Shown here: positions 8,262 to 17,918 of the stretch, piece after piece | How the letters are laid out: the number at the start of each line of letters is the position of its first letter | How positions within the stretch are numbered: position 1 is the first letter of the stretch | Assembly: GCA_023411265.1 (NCBI GenBank) | Contig: JAEYOX010000094.1 | Location: 1-58,515 of the forward strand | Direction: 5' to 3' | Origin: Bacteroidota bacterium | GTDB taxonomy: Bacteria; Bacteroidota; Bacteroidia; Flavobacteriales; Weeksellaceae | DNA: 58,515 nt | Translations under genes and position numbers: made by a program | Notes under the pieces: generated by a model | What the model was told of the DNA's origin: nothing | The model's input: the letters and a program-made list of their open reading frames with translations, nothing else | Database searches by the model: none

Positions 8262-9146
8262 TTAAAATTTAGTTTTAATTTCTGCCATTTCAGGAACGTG
8301 CAATGCGGTTTTCCAACGATGGTTCATTTCAGTAATTAAATGTGCAGAAAGCAATGGCGAAGCTTTTTCAACATTCTGGTGAACAAAGAAATACAAATGT
8401 TGCAATCCTTGATTTTTCCAAACAGAAAGGCGTTCCAGCCAGTCTTCCAGACGTTGATAATCACTCTCATGGTTAGCTCCTACATAACGTACAAAAGCTA
8501 CCGGAGTTGTAAGCCGCATGTGTAACATATCTCGTCTTCCGGCCGTATCCACAATGATATTGGTAACATTGTGCTCTTCAAAAAGATGCATGGTTTTTGC
8601 AAAAATTTCTTCATCAGAAAACCATTCGTAATTGCGAAGTTCTATCGCTAACGGTATCTCACGCGGCCATTCTTTAACAAATTTTTCCAATCTATCTGAA
8701 TCTTTCGGTTTAAAATTATCATGCAACTGCAGAAAAACCATTCCCAGTTTTTCGTCGAAATTCATCACAGCAGAGGCAAACTGCGTCACAGGATCCGTCA
8801 CATTCTGTAATCGCCTGAAATGAGAAACAGTATTGGTAATTTTAGGAAAAAATTTAAAATCTGAGGGCGTTTTTTCTTTCCATGTCAATATCTGCTCAGT
8901 ACTCGGCATTCCGTAAAACGTCGCATTTAATTCGATGGAATTAAATTGTGTGGCGTAATACGTCAATTCATCTTTGGTTCCTTTTGGATAAAACCCTTTG
9001 AGGTCGGCCTTATTCCACTTAGCACAACCTATTGAGATTTCTATATTTTCCCCTTTTGCATTGTGCAAAATTTCCGCAGTCCGCGGATGATCTTGTGGAA
9101 GCGTAAAATCGATTACTGATGGATCTTCAACCTGTCCGAATTTCAT
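8262..9146 (-). CDS. DUF72 domain protein (YecE-like)
   Basis: A 294-residue TIM-barrel-like protein of the DUF72 family, whose biochemical function is not established. Family segments are visible: ISIGCAKWNKADLKGFYP near the N-terminus, FNSIELNATFYGMPS, FKFFPKIT, and the C-terminal YFFVHQNVEKASP. It is cytoplasmic with no signal peptide. It is convergent with recX (17 bp apart) and transcribed alone. Confidence 0.88.
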   Translation of the reverse strand: MKFGQVEDPSVIDFTLPQDHPRTAEILHNAKGENIEISIGCAKWNKADLKGFYPKGTKDELTYYATQFNSIELNATFYGMPSTEQILTWKEKTPSDFKFFPKITNTVSHFRRLQNVTDPVTQFASAVMNFDEKLGMVFLQLHDNFKPKDSDRLEKFVKEWPREIPLAIELRNYEWFSDEEIFAKTMHLFEEHNVTNIIVDTAGRRDMLHMRLTTPVAFVRYVGANHESDYQRLEDWLERLSVWKNQGLQHLYFFVHQNVEKASPLLSAHLITEMNHRWKTALHVPEMAEIKTKF

Positions 9147-9210
9147 AGTACTATGGATTAAAATGAAAATCTAAAATTAAGAAATTCTGTAAAATGATCA
9201 ACATAAAAGT

Positions 9211-9233
9211 AAACCGCAGGTATTCTGCGGTTT
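9211..9233 (-). terminator. Likely terminator of nrdA
   Basis: A perfect 9-bp stem (AAACCGCAG / CTGCGGTTT) lies just downstream of the nrdA stop. The following T-tract on the minus strand is interrupted. Confidence 0.65.
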
Positions 9234-9253
9234 CTTTAGTTTAATTTTAAATG

Positions 9254-10912
9254 CTAAGCTTCACACGAGGAGCAACTCACAAAATTTACCATCATTTCTT
9301 TTGACACCGATGAACTTCGCTGATAATATAATGTTTTCACACCTTTTTTCCATGCTTCGATAAGGACGTAATTTACATCTTTCACCGGCATTGTGGAAGG
9401 AATCTGCAGGTTCAGCGACTGCGCCTGATCAATATACTGCTGGCGTTGTGCGGCCTGACTAACAATTTCCATCGGGGAAATCTCTCTGAAAGTTTTGAAA
9501 ACTGCTTTTTCCTCATCCGTCAGTTCTTCCAGATGTTGTACAGAACCGTGATTCAACATGATGGTTCGCCATGTTTCTTCATTGTCCAGACCTTTTTCCT
9601 GTAGGAGTTTTGCCAGATATTTATTTTTGCGCATGAAATTTCCTTTGGCCAATCCTGCTTTATAATAATTGGAAGCAAAAGGTTCAATTCCCGGCGATGT
9701 TTGGCCCAAAATAGCAGAAGAAGAAGTGGTAGGCGCTATCGCCATCAGCGTTGTATTGCGCATTCCGTATCCTTTCAGCAACTCGGGTTCGCCGTAAATA
9801 TTGGCCAATTCTTTAGAGGCAATTTCTGCCTGATCCCGGATATGCCGGAATGCACGCGCATTGAACTGTGTAGCCTCGAAACTCTCAAAAGGAATCATAT
9901 TTTTCTGAAGATACGAGTGATAACCCAAGACTCCTAATCCCAGCGCACGGTGCCGAATCGCAAAATTTCTGGCTCCGGTAAGGTAATAATTCCCTTCTGT
10001 TTTTTCAATAAATTCCGATAGCACAGCGTCTAAGAAATAGATGGCGAGTTTCACAGCATTGGTATCTTTCCATTCGTCATAAAGTTCCAGATTCATGGAA
10101 GAAAGGCAGCAAATAAAGGATTCATCCTTGCTGGAAGGGAGCATAATTTCGGAACAGAGATTACTCGCATTCACTGTCATTCCGAGATCTTTATACACCT
10201 GAGGTTTATTTCTGTTCACATTATCGGAAAAGAAAATATAAGGCAATCCTTTCTGTTGACGGCTTTCCAGTACTCTGGCCCAGATTTTCCGCTTGTCCAC
10301 ATCTCCGTCTATCATGTCCTGCATCCAGTAATCGGGAACACAAACGCCCGCGAAAAGGTTCTGAATGGGACTTCCAATATCTTTAATGGAAAGAAACTCC
10401 TCAATATCCCCGTGATCAATGTCCAGATAAGCTGCAAAAGCTCCCCTGCGAACCCCGCCTTGAGAGACAACATCCATTGCAGTATCGAATAATTTCATGA
10501 AAGAAACCGCTCCTGATGATTTTCCGTTATCTGTAACAGCAGTTCCCCGGTGGCGCAGTTCCCCGAAATATCCGGAAGTTCCGCCCCCAATTTTGGTTTG
10601 CATGATCACTTCACCTAATTTGTGCGTAATTCCTTCAATATGATCCGGAACATGAACATTAAAACAGGAAATAGGCAAGCCACGCTGCGTTCCCATATTG
10701 GCCCAAACCGGCGATGAAAAACTTATCCAGCCTTTGGTAATCATTTCCTCGAAAGCGGGTTGAAGTTCAGGTTTGTACAGTCGTTTTGCGGCGGCTGTGG
10801 TAATTCTTTCGATGGCACCCTTTACGGTTTCTCCCTTCAGAAGATAGCCGCGGTTCAGCATTTGTTCAGACTCTTCATTGAGCCACCAGATATCGTTGTT
10901 TTGTTCTTCCAT
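9254..10912 (-). CDS. nrdA: Class I ribonucleotide reductase, large (catalytic) subunit, without ATP-cone
   Basis: Reduces ribonucleoside diphosphates to deoxyribonucleotides. The catalytic residues are present: C83 in GLPISCFNV, N251/C253/E255 in NLCSE, C268 or C269 as partner cysteine, the Y529-Y530 radical-transfer pair and the C-terminal shuttle cysteines C547 and C550. At 552 residues it is much shorter than E. coli NrdA (761): it starts directly in the catalytic domain and has no N-terminal ATP-cone. The nrdB gene lies about 70 bp upstream, also without a cone. Class Ia-like assignment rests on the tyrosyl-radical NrdB partner. Confidence 0.93.
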   Translation of the reverse strand: MEEQNNDIWWLNEESEQMLNRGYLLKGETVKGAIERITTAAAKRLYKPELQPAFEEMITKGWISFSSPVWANMGTQRGLPISCFNVHVPDHIEGITHKLGEVIMQTKIGGGTSGYFGELRHRGTAVTDNGKSSGAVSFMKLFDTAMDVVSQGGVRRGAFAAYLDIDHGDIEEFLSIKDIGSPIQNLFAGVCVPDYWMQDMIDGDVDKRKIWARVLESRQQKGLPYIFFSDNVNRNKPQVYKDLGMTVNASNLCSEIMLPSSKDESFICCLSSMNLELYDEWKDTNAVKLAIYFLDAVLSEFIEKTEGNYYLTGARNFAIRHRALGLGVLGYHSYLQKNMIPFESFEATQFNARAFRHIRDQAEIASKELANIYGEPELLKGYGMRNTTLMAIAPTTSSSAILGQTSPGIEPFASNYYKAGLAKGNFMRKNKYLAKLLQEKGLDNEETWRTIMLNHGSVQHLEELTDEEKAVFKTFREISPMEIVSQAAQRQQYIDQAQSLNLQIPSTMPVKDVNYVLIEAWKKGVKTLYYQRSSSVSKEMMVNFVSCSSCEA

Positions 10913-10981
10913 TGTTGTTTAATAGTTAAAATGACAGGATTGGTTTGCAGGGTTTCCTACTTTGAGAAAAAAAGTTTTCGG

Positions 10982-11956
10982 TTAAAACAGATCGTTTTCC
11001 GTAATACTTTTATCGTGTTTGGTATAGTCTACGGGTCTTTTGGCAAAGAAATCGTCCATAGAATTGGCAAAAACTTCTTCTTCGAACCAAACCATCGGGC
11101 GGTATTCCTCGGGAGTAATCTGGTATCGGGTTTTCATGCCTATTTTCCGCAGACTGTCGTCCACTCTGTATTTCATGAAATTCAGCAAGTTTTCTTTAGA
11201 AACGTGGTCTATTTCTCCAATTTCAAAAATCCAGTCCAGAATTTCAGATTCTAATTCAATTGATTGATCTACCAAAGTGTAAATATCTTCAATGTCACTG
11301 TAGGTCAGCAGGTTAGGCTGTTCCTCTCTGATTTTATTAATTAAATAAATTCCTGCATTGGCGTGAATCTGCTCATCAACAGAAGTCCAGGCAATGATAT
11401 TGGATACATTTTTCATATACCCTTTGAATCTAGTAAAAGACAAGATGATGGCAAACTGCGAAAAAAGAGATACATTTTCGATTAAAATACTGAAAAGCAA
11501 AAGAGAAGACACATACTCTTTTGGGGTGGTAGAGTTGGCGTGTCTCAACACATTCGAGAGAAAATCTATTCTTTTCTTGATGGCCGGAATTTCTACAACA
11601 CCTTTAAATTCGTCATTATATCCCAACACTTCCAGCAGTCGGGAATAGGCTTCTGAATGGCGAAATTCGCACTCTGCAAAGGTGGCGCCCAGCCCGTTGA
11701 GTTCAGGTTTTGGCAAATGATGATAAAGGTTTCCCCAAAAAGTTTTCACTGAAACCTCAATCTGTGCAATGGCTAAAAGTGCATGTTTCACAGCATTTTT
11801 CTCGTGTGGCTCCAGCTGCGAATGAAAGTCCTGAATATCCGCAGTAAAATCCACTTCAGAATGTACCCAGAACGATTTATTGATTGCTTCTATAAATTGT
11901 AAAACTTCCGGATATTCAAACGGTTTATAGCTTACTCTTTTGTCAAAAATTCCCAT
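10982..11956 (-). CDS. nrdB: Class I ribonucleotide reductase, small (radical) subunit
   Basis: A 324-residue ferritin-like diiron protein that makes the tyrosyl radical used by NrdA. Probable metal ligands are E67 (aspartate in E. coli), E97, H100, E160, E195 and H198; the radical tyrosine is Y104, seven residues after E97 as in the E. coli enzyme. The acidic C-terminal tail (ITENDLF) fits the peptide that docks onto NrdA. The ATG at 11956 (MGIFDKRVSYKPFEYPE) is preferred; the frame is open to 11992. There is no N-terminal ATP-cone. It is the first gene of the nrdB-nrdA operon. Confidence 0.93.
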   Translation of the reverse strand: MGIFDKRVSYKPFEYPEVLQFIEAINKSFWVHSEVDFTADIQDFHSQLEPHEKNAVKHALLAIAQIEVSVKTFWGNLYHHLPKPELNGLGATFAECEFRHSEAYSRLLEVLGYNDEFKGVVEIPAIKKRIDFLSNVLRHANSTTPKEYVSSLLLFSILIENVSLFSQFAIILSFTRFKGYMKNVSNIIAWTSVDEQIHANAGIYLINKIREEQPNLLTYSDIEDIYTLVDQSIELESEILDWIFEIGEIDHVSKENLLNFMKYRVDDSLRKIGMKTRYQITPEEYRPMVWFEEEVFANSMDDFFAKRPVDYTKHDKSITENDLF

Positions 11957-12334
11957 TTTAAAGATTTTCAGATTAATATATACTTGGCACACAAAGGCGA
12001 TTCACACCCTGATTTGTTCGCAAAAATTAATGATTTGATAGGCCGAAGCTGCGAAAACAAAAATAGAGAATCCCTTTCAGTTGCCCAAGGTAGTTCATGT
12101 AAAAACCTGAACGATAAGGCTAAAAGTTTTCCACAATATACAGAGTCGTCATTATCATGGAGTTATCGAATTGGGTTCTGTAAAGGACCTTTCACTTTCA
12201 GCTGAAAAATGAAGCATTAGCTAATCAAATAGCTGATAATTAAATCATTAAACCCAGACAGCCTACATCATTTTCGCTTGTAACAAATTAAAAAAAATAA
12301 AGACTTATCTTTCAACTATCAAATTTTCCGCTTC
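11957..12334. other. Divergent intergenic region between nrdB and the efflux operon
   Basis: It must carry the nrdBA promoter (minus) and the efflux-operon promoter (plus). I see no convincing TAnnTTTG pair and no 16-bp NrdR box of the ACAC-AT-rich-GTGT type. A short open frame at 11984-12205 has no family-like sequence and is not called. Confidence 0.4.
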
Positions 12335-13027
12335 ATGTTAACAATTAAAGACCTGCATAAATCCTATGATACCGGCAAAAGCAAACTGCATGTTTTGAAA
12401 GGCATCAATCTGGAAATCGACGAAGGGGAATTTGTTTCCATCATGGGAAGTTCCGGTTCAGGAAAATCTACGCTTTTAAATATTATCGGTATTCTGGACG
12501 AAAAAGACAGCGGAACGTACGAGCTAGACGGCATTCCGATAGAACACCTTTCCGAAACCAAAGCCGCTGAATACCGAAGCCGGTTTCTGGGGTTTGTTTT
12601 TCAGTCGTTCAATCTTATCAGTTATAAAACCGCACTGGAAAATGTTGCGCTTCCGCTTTATTATCAGAACGTCGGCAGAAAGGAGCGAACCCAAAGAGCT
12701 ATGGAATATCTGGAAAAAGTAGGTTTGGCGCAATGGGCAGGACATTTACCCAATGAACTTTCCGGAGGGCAGAAACAGAGAGTAGCCATCGCAAGAGCTT
12801 TAATCACGAACCCAAAAGTTATTCTTGCCGATGAACCAACTGGTGCGCTGGACAGCAAAACGACTTATGATATTATGAAGCTTCTTCAGGAAATTAACCG
12901 TGAAGGGAAAACCATTATTGTGGTCACCCATGAACCTGATGTAGCGGCAGAAACGAAACGAAATATTCTTTTAAAAGACGGTATTATTGAAAGTGACCAA
13001 TTCATAGAGCAACGTGTGCTCAGCTAA
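12335..13027 (+). CDS. ABC transporter ATP-binding protein (MacB/LolD-type)
   Basis: A 230-residue nucleotide-binding subunit. Walker A is GSSGSGKST (residues 38-46), the signature is LSGGQKQR, Walker B with catalytic Glu is VILADEPTGALD, and the H-loop is VVTHEP. The sequence type is that of MacB, LolD and FtsE partners. It is the first gene of a five-gene run; its stop is 19 bp before the first permease. It probably powers a tripartite, mechanotransmission-type exporter of unknown substrate. Confidence 0.93.
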   Translation: MLTIKDLHKSYDTGKSKLHVLKGINLEIDEGEFVSIMGSSGSGKSTLLNIIGILDEKDSGTYELDGIPIEHLSETKAAEYRSRFLGFVFQSFNLISYKTALENVALPLYYQNVGRKERTQRAMEYLEKVGLAQWAGHLPNELSGGQKQRVAIARALITNPKVILADEPTGALDSKTTYDIMKLLQEINREGKTIIVVTHEPDVAAETKRNILLKDGIIESDQFIEQRVLS

Positions 13028-13046
13028 AAAGAAAAAGCTATAACCC

Positions 13047-14279
13047 ATGTTTGATATCGATCGCTGGCAGGAAATATTCGCATCCATACGAAGCAATGTA
13101 CTGAGAACCATACTTTCCGGTTTTACCGTGGCTTTGGGGTTGTATATTTTCATTGTACTTTTCGGAATCGGCACCGGACTTCAGAATGCGTTCACTCAAG
13201 GATTTGCACGTGATGCCCAGAATCTGATTTCTATTTTCACCGGAAAAACTTCCATAGCCTATGCCGGGCTTCAGGAAAACAGAAGCGTTACGCTTCACAA
13301 TGAAGATTACGAAGAAATATTAGCTTCAGATCCTGAGAAAATAGAATATTCTGCACCCAGAAATAACGCAAGCTATCTCGTGAAGTATGGCAAAGAAAGC
13401 GGTTTCTACCAAATCAGCGGAACCACAGGAGATGAATTTTACATCGAAAACCGGAAAATGACCAACGGAAGATACATCAGTCCGGGAGATCTGGACCGAA
13501 GACTGAACGTGGCCGTTATCGGAAGAATGGTGCAGCGAGATCTGATAAAAGATGGCAGCCCGATAGGAAAAGACCTCAACATCAACGGAACAATGTTCAA
13601 AGTAATCGGCGTGTTTTCAGATGAAGGTGGCGGCGACTGGGAGGAAAGGATGATTTCTATTCCTATTACAACACTTCAGCAGATGAAAAAAGGATCTGAT
13701 TCTCTGGATAGAATTTACATCACTTATAATCAAAATCTGACACCGGCGGAGGCTCTGAAATACAGCGATGAACTTCAAAAACAACTGAAAGCCAAACATA
13801 AAGTTTCTCCTGACGACGAAAATGCCATTATCGTTCGAAATAATGCGAAGAACCTTGGCGATACTTTTCAGTTTATGTTTATTCTCACACTTATTGTAGG
13901 ATTTATCGGCATGGGAACGCTCTTGGCAGGCATCATTGGTATCAGCAATATCATGGTGTATATTGTAAAAGAAAGAACACAGGAAATCGGAGTCCGGAAG
14001 GCTATTGGCGCGAAACCGTCCAGTATAGTAGGTCTCATTATCCAGGAAAGCATCATTATTACAGTGATTTCTGGTCTTATCGGCGTAGGATTAGGAGTAC
14101 TCACACTGTCTTTAATCGGCGATAGCCTGGAAAAGTATTTCATTTTAGACCCAAGTGTTGGCTGGGGAATTATATTCACTGCATTTTTCTGCCTCATCAT
14201 GTCAGGGCTCATTGCAGGTTTCGTTCCCGCCTATAGGGCAAGTAAAATCAAACCCATAGAAGCCCTGCGTTCCGAATGA
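13047..14279 (+). CDS. ABC transporter permease, MacB family (first copy)
   Basis: A 410-residue permease with the MacB/FtsX layout: cytoplasmic start (FDIDRWQEIFASIRSN), one membrane helix at about residues 20-45, a large periplasmic domain, then three C-terminal helices (about 275-300, 330-355 and 365-390) and the end motif ASKIKPIEALRSE. The cytoplasmic coupling segment KERTQEIGVRKAIGAKP is typical. It is paralogous to the next gene; the two probably form a heterodimer on two copies of the ATPase. Confidence 0.9.
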   Translation: MFDIDRWQEIFASIRSNVLRTILSGFTVALGLYIFIVLFGIGTGLQNAFTQGFARDAQNLISIFTGKTSIAYAGLQENRSVTLHNEDYEEILASDPEKIEYSAPRNNASYLVKYGKESGFYQISGTTGDEFYIENRKMTNGRYISPGDLDRRLNVAVIGRMVQRDLIKDGSPIGKDLNINGTMFKVIGVFSDEGGGDWEERMISIPITTLQQMKKGSDSLDRIYITYNQNLTPAEALKYSDELQKQLKAKHKVSPDDENAIIVRNNAKNLGDTFQFMFILTLIVGFIGMGTLLAGIIGISNIMVYIVKERTQEIGVRKAIGAKPSSIVGLIIQESIIITVISGLIGVGLGVLTLSLIGDSLEKYFILDPSVGWGIIFTAFFCLIMSGLIAGFVPAYRASKIKPIEALRSE

Positions 14280-14313
14280 TGCATGGAAGTAAAAAGGTAT
14301 AAAAAAAGATATT

Positions 14314-15585
14314 ATGAACATCATTTTCAAGATAGATACCTGGCAGGAAATATACCATTCGTTGCAGAAAAACAAACTCCGCACTTTTCTTACAATGATT
14401 GGCGTTGCCTGGGGCATGTTTCTGTATGTTGCGCTATTAGGTGCTGCGAAAGGAATGGAAAACGGTTTCGATAAACTGTTCTCCGGTTTTGCTACCAACT
14501 CTATTTTTATGTGGGCGCAAACTACTAATATCCCTTATGCCGGATTTCCCAAAGGAAGACAGATGAACATGCACCTGAGCGATATGGAACTTCTGGAAAA
14601 TAAAATACCGGAAATCGATTATATTTCGCCTCAGAACTCAAGAGGAAATTTCGGAAGTTCCGGCGAACAGATGTCCAGAAACGGGAAAACGGCAACTTAC
14701 ACTTTAAATGGCGACTATCCAATCGGCAATAAAATTTCGGAAAAAAAACTGATTTACGGAAGATATATCAATGATGCAGACGTTCTAGGCAACAAAAATG
14801 TTATCGTGATAGGAGAAGAGATTTACAAAAACTTTTTCGATCATAAAAAAAATGAAAATCCTCTGGGAAAATCAGTAAATGTAAAAGGAACTTTCTTCAA
14901 TGTGATCGGCGTTTTTCGCGTAAAGAGAGAAGGCGCTGGCATGGAAAACGACCAGTCAGCCTATATTCCGCTTTCTACTTTCACTAAGATGTATAATGAC
15001 GGCGACAAAGTGGGATATTTTGCAATCGTCAGCAAACCGGATGCAGATGTAAATCTGGTAGAAGAAAAAGTAAAAGCTGAACTCCGGAAAAAATACAATG
15101 TTTCACCGGAAGATTCCAATGCGTACGGAAGTTTTAATCTTGGGAAAGAATTTGCCAAACTCACAGGGTTTCTCAGCGGAATGCAATTATTAACCATCGT
15201 GGTAGGAACGCTCACCATTCTTGCCGGCGTTATTGCCATATCCAATATTCTGCTGATTACCGTAAAAGAACGTACCAAAGAAATCGGTATCCGCAGAGCT
15301 ATCGGAGCTAAACCGGCGGAAGTACGGAACCAGATTCTGCTGGAAAGCGTCGTCATAACCCTAACTTCCGGAATGCTGGGATTTATTTTCGGAATAACAC
15401 TTTTAATGATTCTGGATGCTGCCACCAAAAATCAGGAGGAATTTCCTTTCTATAATCCCACCGTAGACTATAGCAATGTATTTTCTGCCATGGCAGTAAT
15501 GGTAACCCTTGGGCTGATTGTAGGAATGATTCCGGCACAGCGAGCTGTCAAAATACGACCGATAGAAGCTTTGAGATCTGAATAA
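14314..15585 (+). CDS. ABC transporter permease, MacB family (second copy)
   Basis: A 423-residue paralogue of the upstream permease with the same layout: FKIDTWQEIYHSLQKNKLR, a first membrane helix, a periplasmic domain, three C-terminal helices, the coupling segment KERTKEIGIRRAIGAKP and the end IRPIEALRSE. It starts at the ATG at 14314, 34 bp after the first permease stop. Keeping two different half-permeases is common in Bacteroidota. Confidence 0.9.
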   Translation: MNIIFKIDTWQEIYHSLQKNKLRTFLTMIGVAWGMFLYVALLGAAKGMENGFDKLFSGFATNSIFMWAQTTNIPYAGFPKGRQMNMHLSDMELLENKIPEIDYISPQNSRGNFGSSGEQMSRNGKTATYTLNGDYPIGNKISEKKLIYGRYINDADVLGNKNVIVIGEEIYKNFFDHKKNENPLGKSVNVKGTFFNVIGVFRVKREGAGMENDQSAYIPLSTFTKMYNDGDKVGYFAIVSKPDADVNLVEEKVKAELRKKYNVSPEDSNAYGSFNLGKEFAKLTGFLSGMQLLTIVVGTLTILAGVIAISNILLITVKERTKEIGIRRAIGAKPAEVRNQILLESVVITLTSGMLGFIFGITLLMILDAATKNQEEFPFYNPTVDYSNVFSAMAVMVTLGLIVGMIPAQRAVKIRPIEALRSE

Positions 15586-15618
15586 AATATTAAATTTAAA
15601 AATAAACTAAAAAATTAT

Positions 15619-16815
15619 ATGAAAAAGAAGTTCACTTTAAAGAAAGCGATTTACATCTTCCTCGGGCTGTTGCTGGCAGTTGGACTTTTCTCGGGAATCA
15701 GTTATCTCGTTCAATCCAATTCTGCAAAAAGCGAAGTCTTTCTTACCAAAAAGCCGGTAGTGGAAAACATGGAGGATAAAGTAATGGCGACGGGAAAAAT
15801 AGTTCCTCTGGAAGAAATAGAAATCAAACCGAATATGTCCGGAATTATTGATAAAATACTGGTGGATGAAGGCGATCAGGTAACGGCCGGGCAACTGGTA
15901 GCCACCATAAGAATTGTGCCTAATGTTCAGAATGTAAATGCAGCACAACAGGAAATCAATAACGCCCAACTGCAAATTAGCAATGCCGAAATGAATCTGG
16001 ACAACCAGCAGAAACAATTTGCTATGCAGCAGAATCTTTATAATCAGGGTGTGATTTCCAGACAGGAATTTCTAACCGCTCAGCAGCAACTTCAATCAGC
16101 ACAAATTCAACTGAAAAATGCACGGCAACAACTGATTACTGCACAAAAAAATCTGCAGATCGCCAGAACAGGTGTTACACCTGAACTGCAGGGTCTTGCC
16201 ACTACTCAAATCCGGTCGAAAGCGAACGGTACTGTTCTGGAAGTTCCTGTGAAAGTAGGAAGTCAGGTGATAGAAGCCAATTCCTTCAATGCCGGAACCA
16301 CCATTGCTTCTATTGCGAATCTGAATTCTTTGATTTTTCAGGGAGAAATTGATGAAGCACAGGCCGGAAAACTGAAAGAAGGAATGAACATGAACATCGT
16401 GATCGGAGCATTGCAAAACAAGAAATTTCCGGGAAGGCTCACCATGATTGCACCGAAAGGTAAAGACGTGAGCGGAACCATCAAATTTCCTGTTGAAGGC
16501 GAAGTTTTCAACCCGGAAAATGAATACATCCGTGCGGGATTTTCAGCCAACGGCGAGATCATTCTGAGTTCACAAAAAAACGCTTTGCTTCTGGAGGAAT
16601 CTCTCATTCAGTATGAAAAGAAAAACGGAAAAGACACTCCTTTTGTAGAAGTAAAACAACCTGACGGAAGTTTTAAAAAAGCATTTGTAAAATTAGGAGC
16701 CAGCGATGGCATTCATGTGCAGATCCTTTCGGGAATTGATAAAAACGCGGAAGTAAAAGTCTGGAACCCAAGCGATAAAGACAAAGAAGCACTGAAGGAA
16801 CAGCATAGTAAATAA
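15619..16815 (+). CDS. Periplasmic adaptor of a MacA/HlyD-type efflux pump
   Basis: A 398-residue membrane-fusion protein. It has an N-terminal membrane anchor (about residues 12-32), the first half of a lipoyl/biotinyl-like domain (about 50-90, TGKIVPLEEIEIKPNMSG), an alpha-helical coiled-coil hairpin rich in Gln/Asn (about 105-195), the second lipoyl half, and beta-barrel and membrane-proximal domains. It links the inner-membrane ABC unit to an outer-membrane channel. No TolC-like gene is in the operon, so the exit duct is probably encoded elsewhere. Confidence 0.9.
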   Translation: MKKKFTLKKAIYIFLGLLLAVGLFSGISYLVQSNSAKSEVFLTKKPVVENMEDKVMATGKIVPLEEIEIKPNMSGIIDKILVDEGDQVTAGQLVATIRIVPNVQNVNAAQQEINNAQLQISNAEMNLDNQQKQFAMQQNLYNQGVISRQEFLTAQQQLQSAQIQLKNARQQLITAQKNLQIARTGVTPELQGLATTQIRSKANGTVLEVPVKVGSQVIEANSFNAGTTIASIANLNSLIFQGEIDEAQAGKLKEGMNMNIVIGALQNKKFPGRLTMIAPKGKDVSGTIKFPVEGEVFNPENEYIRAGFSANGEIILSSQKNALLLEESLIQYEKKNGKDTPFVEVKQPDGSFKKAFVKLGASDGIHVQILSGIDKNAEVKVWNPSDKDKEALKEQHSK

Positions 16816-16845
16816 TCTTTATTTGTAGCATTTATTTTTAAACCT

Positions 16846-17250
16846 GTGAAAACGCTATCACTTTCTCTCCTGCTGATGCTGCTGTTTTGCCAGACTAAAA
16901 GTCAGGATTCGGTGATTGGCGAATATTCTTCGCCCGAACGCTCCACGTTAAATTCATTGCGATACGGGGCTCATGCGCTCGATCTTAATTTACAACTTCA
17001 GGAAAATGGCGAGTATGTTTATTCTACCTGCGCACAGATTGCAAAAGGAACCTGGACCGTAAAAAATGATGAATTAATACTAAAATGCCGGGAGAAAAGA
17101 ATGGCTATTGATAGTTTGAATCATGTAGAGAAATATGCCAAAGGTAAAATTTGTGGCGAGGATGAAGTTTTTGAAATAAAAGGCAACAAACTGTATCGGG
17201 AAGAAATATTAAAGAACAAAAAATTCAAAATTATCCTTTTCAAAAAATAA
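16846..17250 (+). CDS. Small secreted protein of unknown function
   Basis: A 134-residue protein with a clear Sec signal peptide (MKTLSLSLLLMLLF, cut probably after KSQ). The mature part alternates short beta-like strands (YVYSTCAQIAKGTWTV, ELILKC, VFEIKGNKLYREEI) and may be a small lipocalin-like or lid-type barrel; three cysteines are present. The start is GTG at 16846. It lies 30 bp after the adaptor gene in the same direction, so it is probably the last gene of the efflux operon. I do not recognise the family. Confidence 0.7.
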   Translation: MKTLSLSLLLMLLFCQTKSQDSVIGEYSSPERSTLNSLRYGAHALDLNLQLQENGEYVYSTCAQIAKGTWTVKNDELILKCREKRMAIDSLNHVEKYAKGKICGEDEVFEIKGNKLYREEILKNKKFKIILFKK

Positions 17251-17265
17251 TATTGGACCGATAAA

Positions 17266-17913
17266 TTAAATTTCCCCGTTCCATTCTTTCAGGAACTGTT
17301 CCAGAAAATGAAGCATAAAAGCATGGCGCACTTCTGCAATGTTTTTTGCTTTTTGGGTGTGCAGCAAATCGTTCAGCAACAATAACTTTTCATAAAAATG
17401 ATTAATCGTAGTTCCGGCTGATTTTGTGTATTCTTCCTTTGTCATGTTCATCTTTGGAAGAATTTCGGGATCATACATCAGGTTGTTTTTAAAGCCTCCG
17501 AAATGAAAGGCGCGTGCAATTCCAATCGCTCCCATCGCATCCAACCGGTCGGCGTCTTGTACAATTTTCAGCTCAATGGGAATTTCAGAAGGAATTTCTT
17601 TTCTGTTTTTAAAAGACTGGTGCTGAATGATAAACAAAACCTGATCAATAATATCACGCGAAACCTCTCTTCCCGACAAGAATTCATCCGCAATTTTCAC
17701 AGCTGCGGTTTCATTTCCGTTGTGAAATTTAGGATCCGCAATGTCATGCAACAAAGCAGCAAGTTCCACCACATTCTGATCACACTTTTCCGTAGAAGCG
17801 ATCTTTTTGGCCATTTTCCAGACTCTTTCCGTGTGTGCCCAATCGTGACCCGCTTCTGCATTCTGAAGTTGTTCTTTTACAAAAAATGCGGTTTGTTGTA
17901 TTATTTCTTTCAT
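17266..17913 (-). CDS. HD-domain phosphohydrolase
   Basis: A 215-residue cytoplasmic metal-dependent phosphohydrolase of the HD superfamily. The H...HD...D metal set is visible: H27 (in GHDWAHTERVW), H56-D57 (LLHDIAD) and D120 (QDADRLDAMG). The layout matches the YedJ/YpgQ-type HD group, which can act on nucleotides; the actual substrate is unknown. It lies 5 bp downstream of the alpha/beta hydrolase gene and is convergent with the 16846 gene. Confidence 0.88.
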   Translation of the reverse strand: MKEIIQQTAFFVKEQLQNAEAGHDWAHTERVWKMAKKIASTEKCDQNVVELAALLHDIADPKFHNGNETAAVKIADEFLSGREVSRDIIDQVLFIIQHQSFKNRKEIPSEIPIELKIVQDADRLDAMGAIGIARAFHFGGFKNNLMYDPEILPKMNMTKEEYTKSAGTTINHFYEKLLLLNDLLHTQKAKNIAEVRHAFMLHFLEQFLKEWNGEI

Positions 17914-17918
17914 GATTT

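Noticed and set aside
11957..12334. NrdR boxes before nrdB
   Set aside because: No pair of ACAC-AT-rich-GTGT 16-mers is visible by eye.
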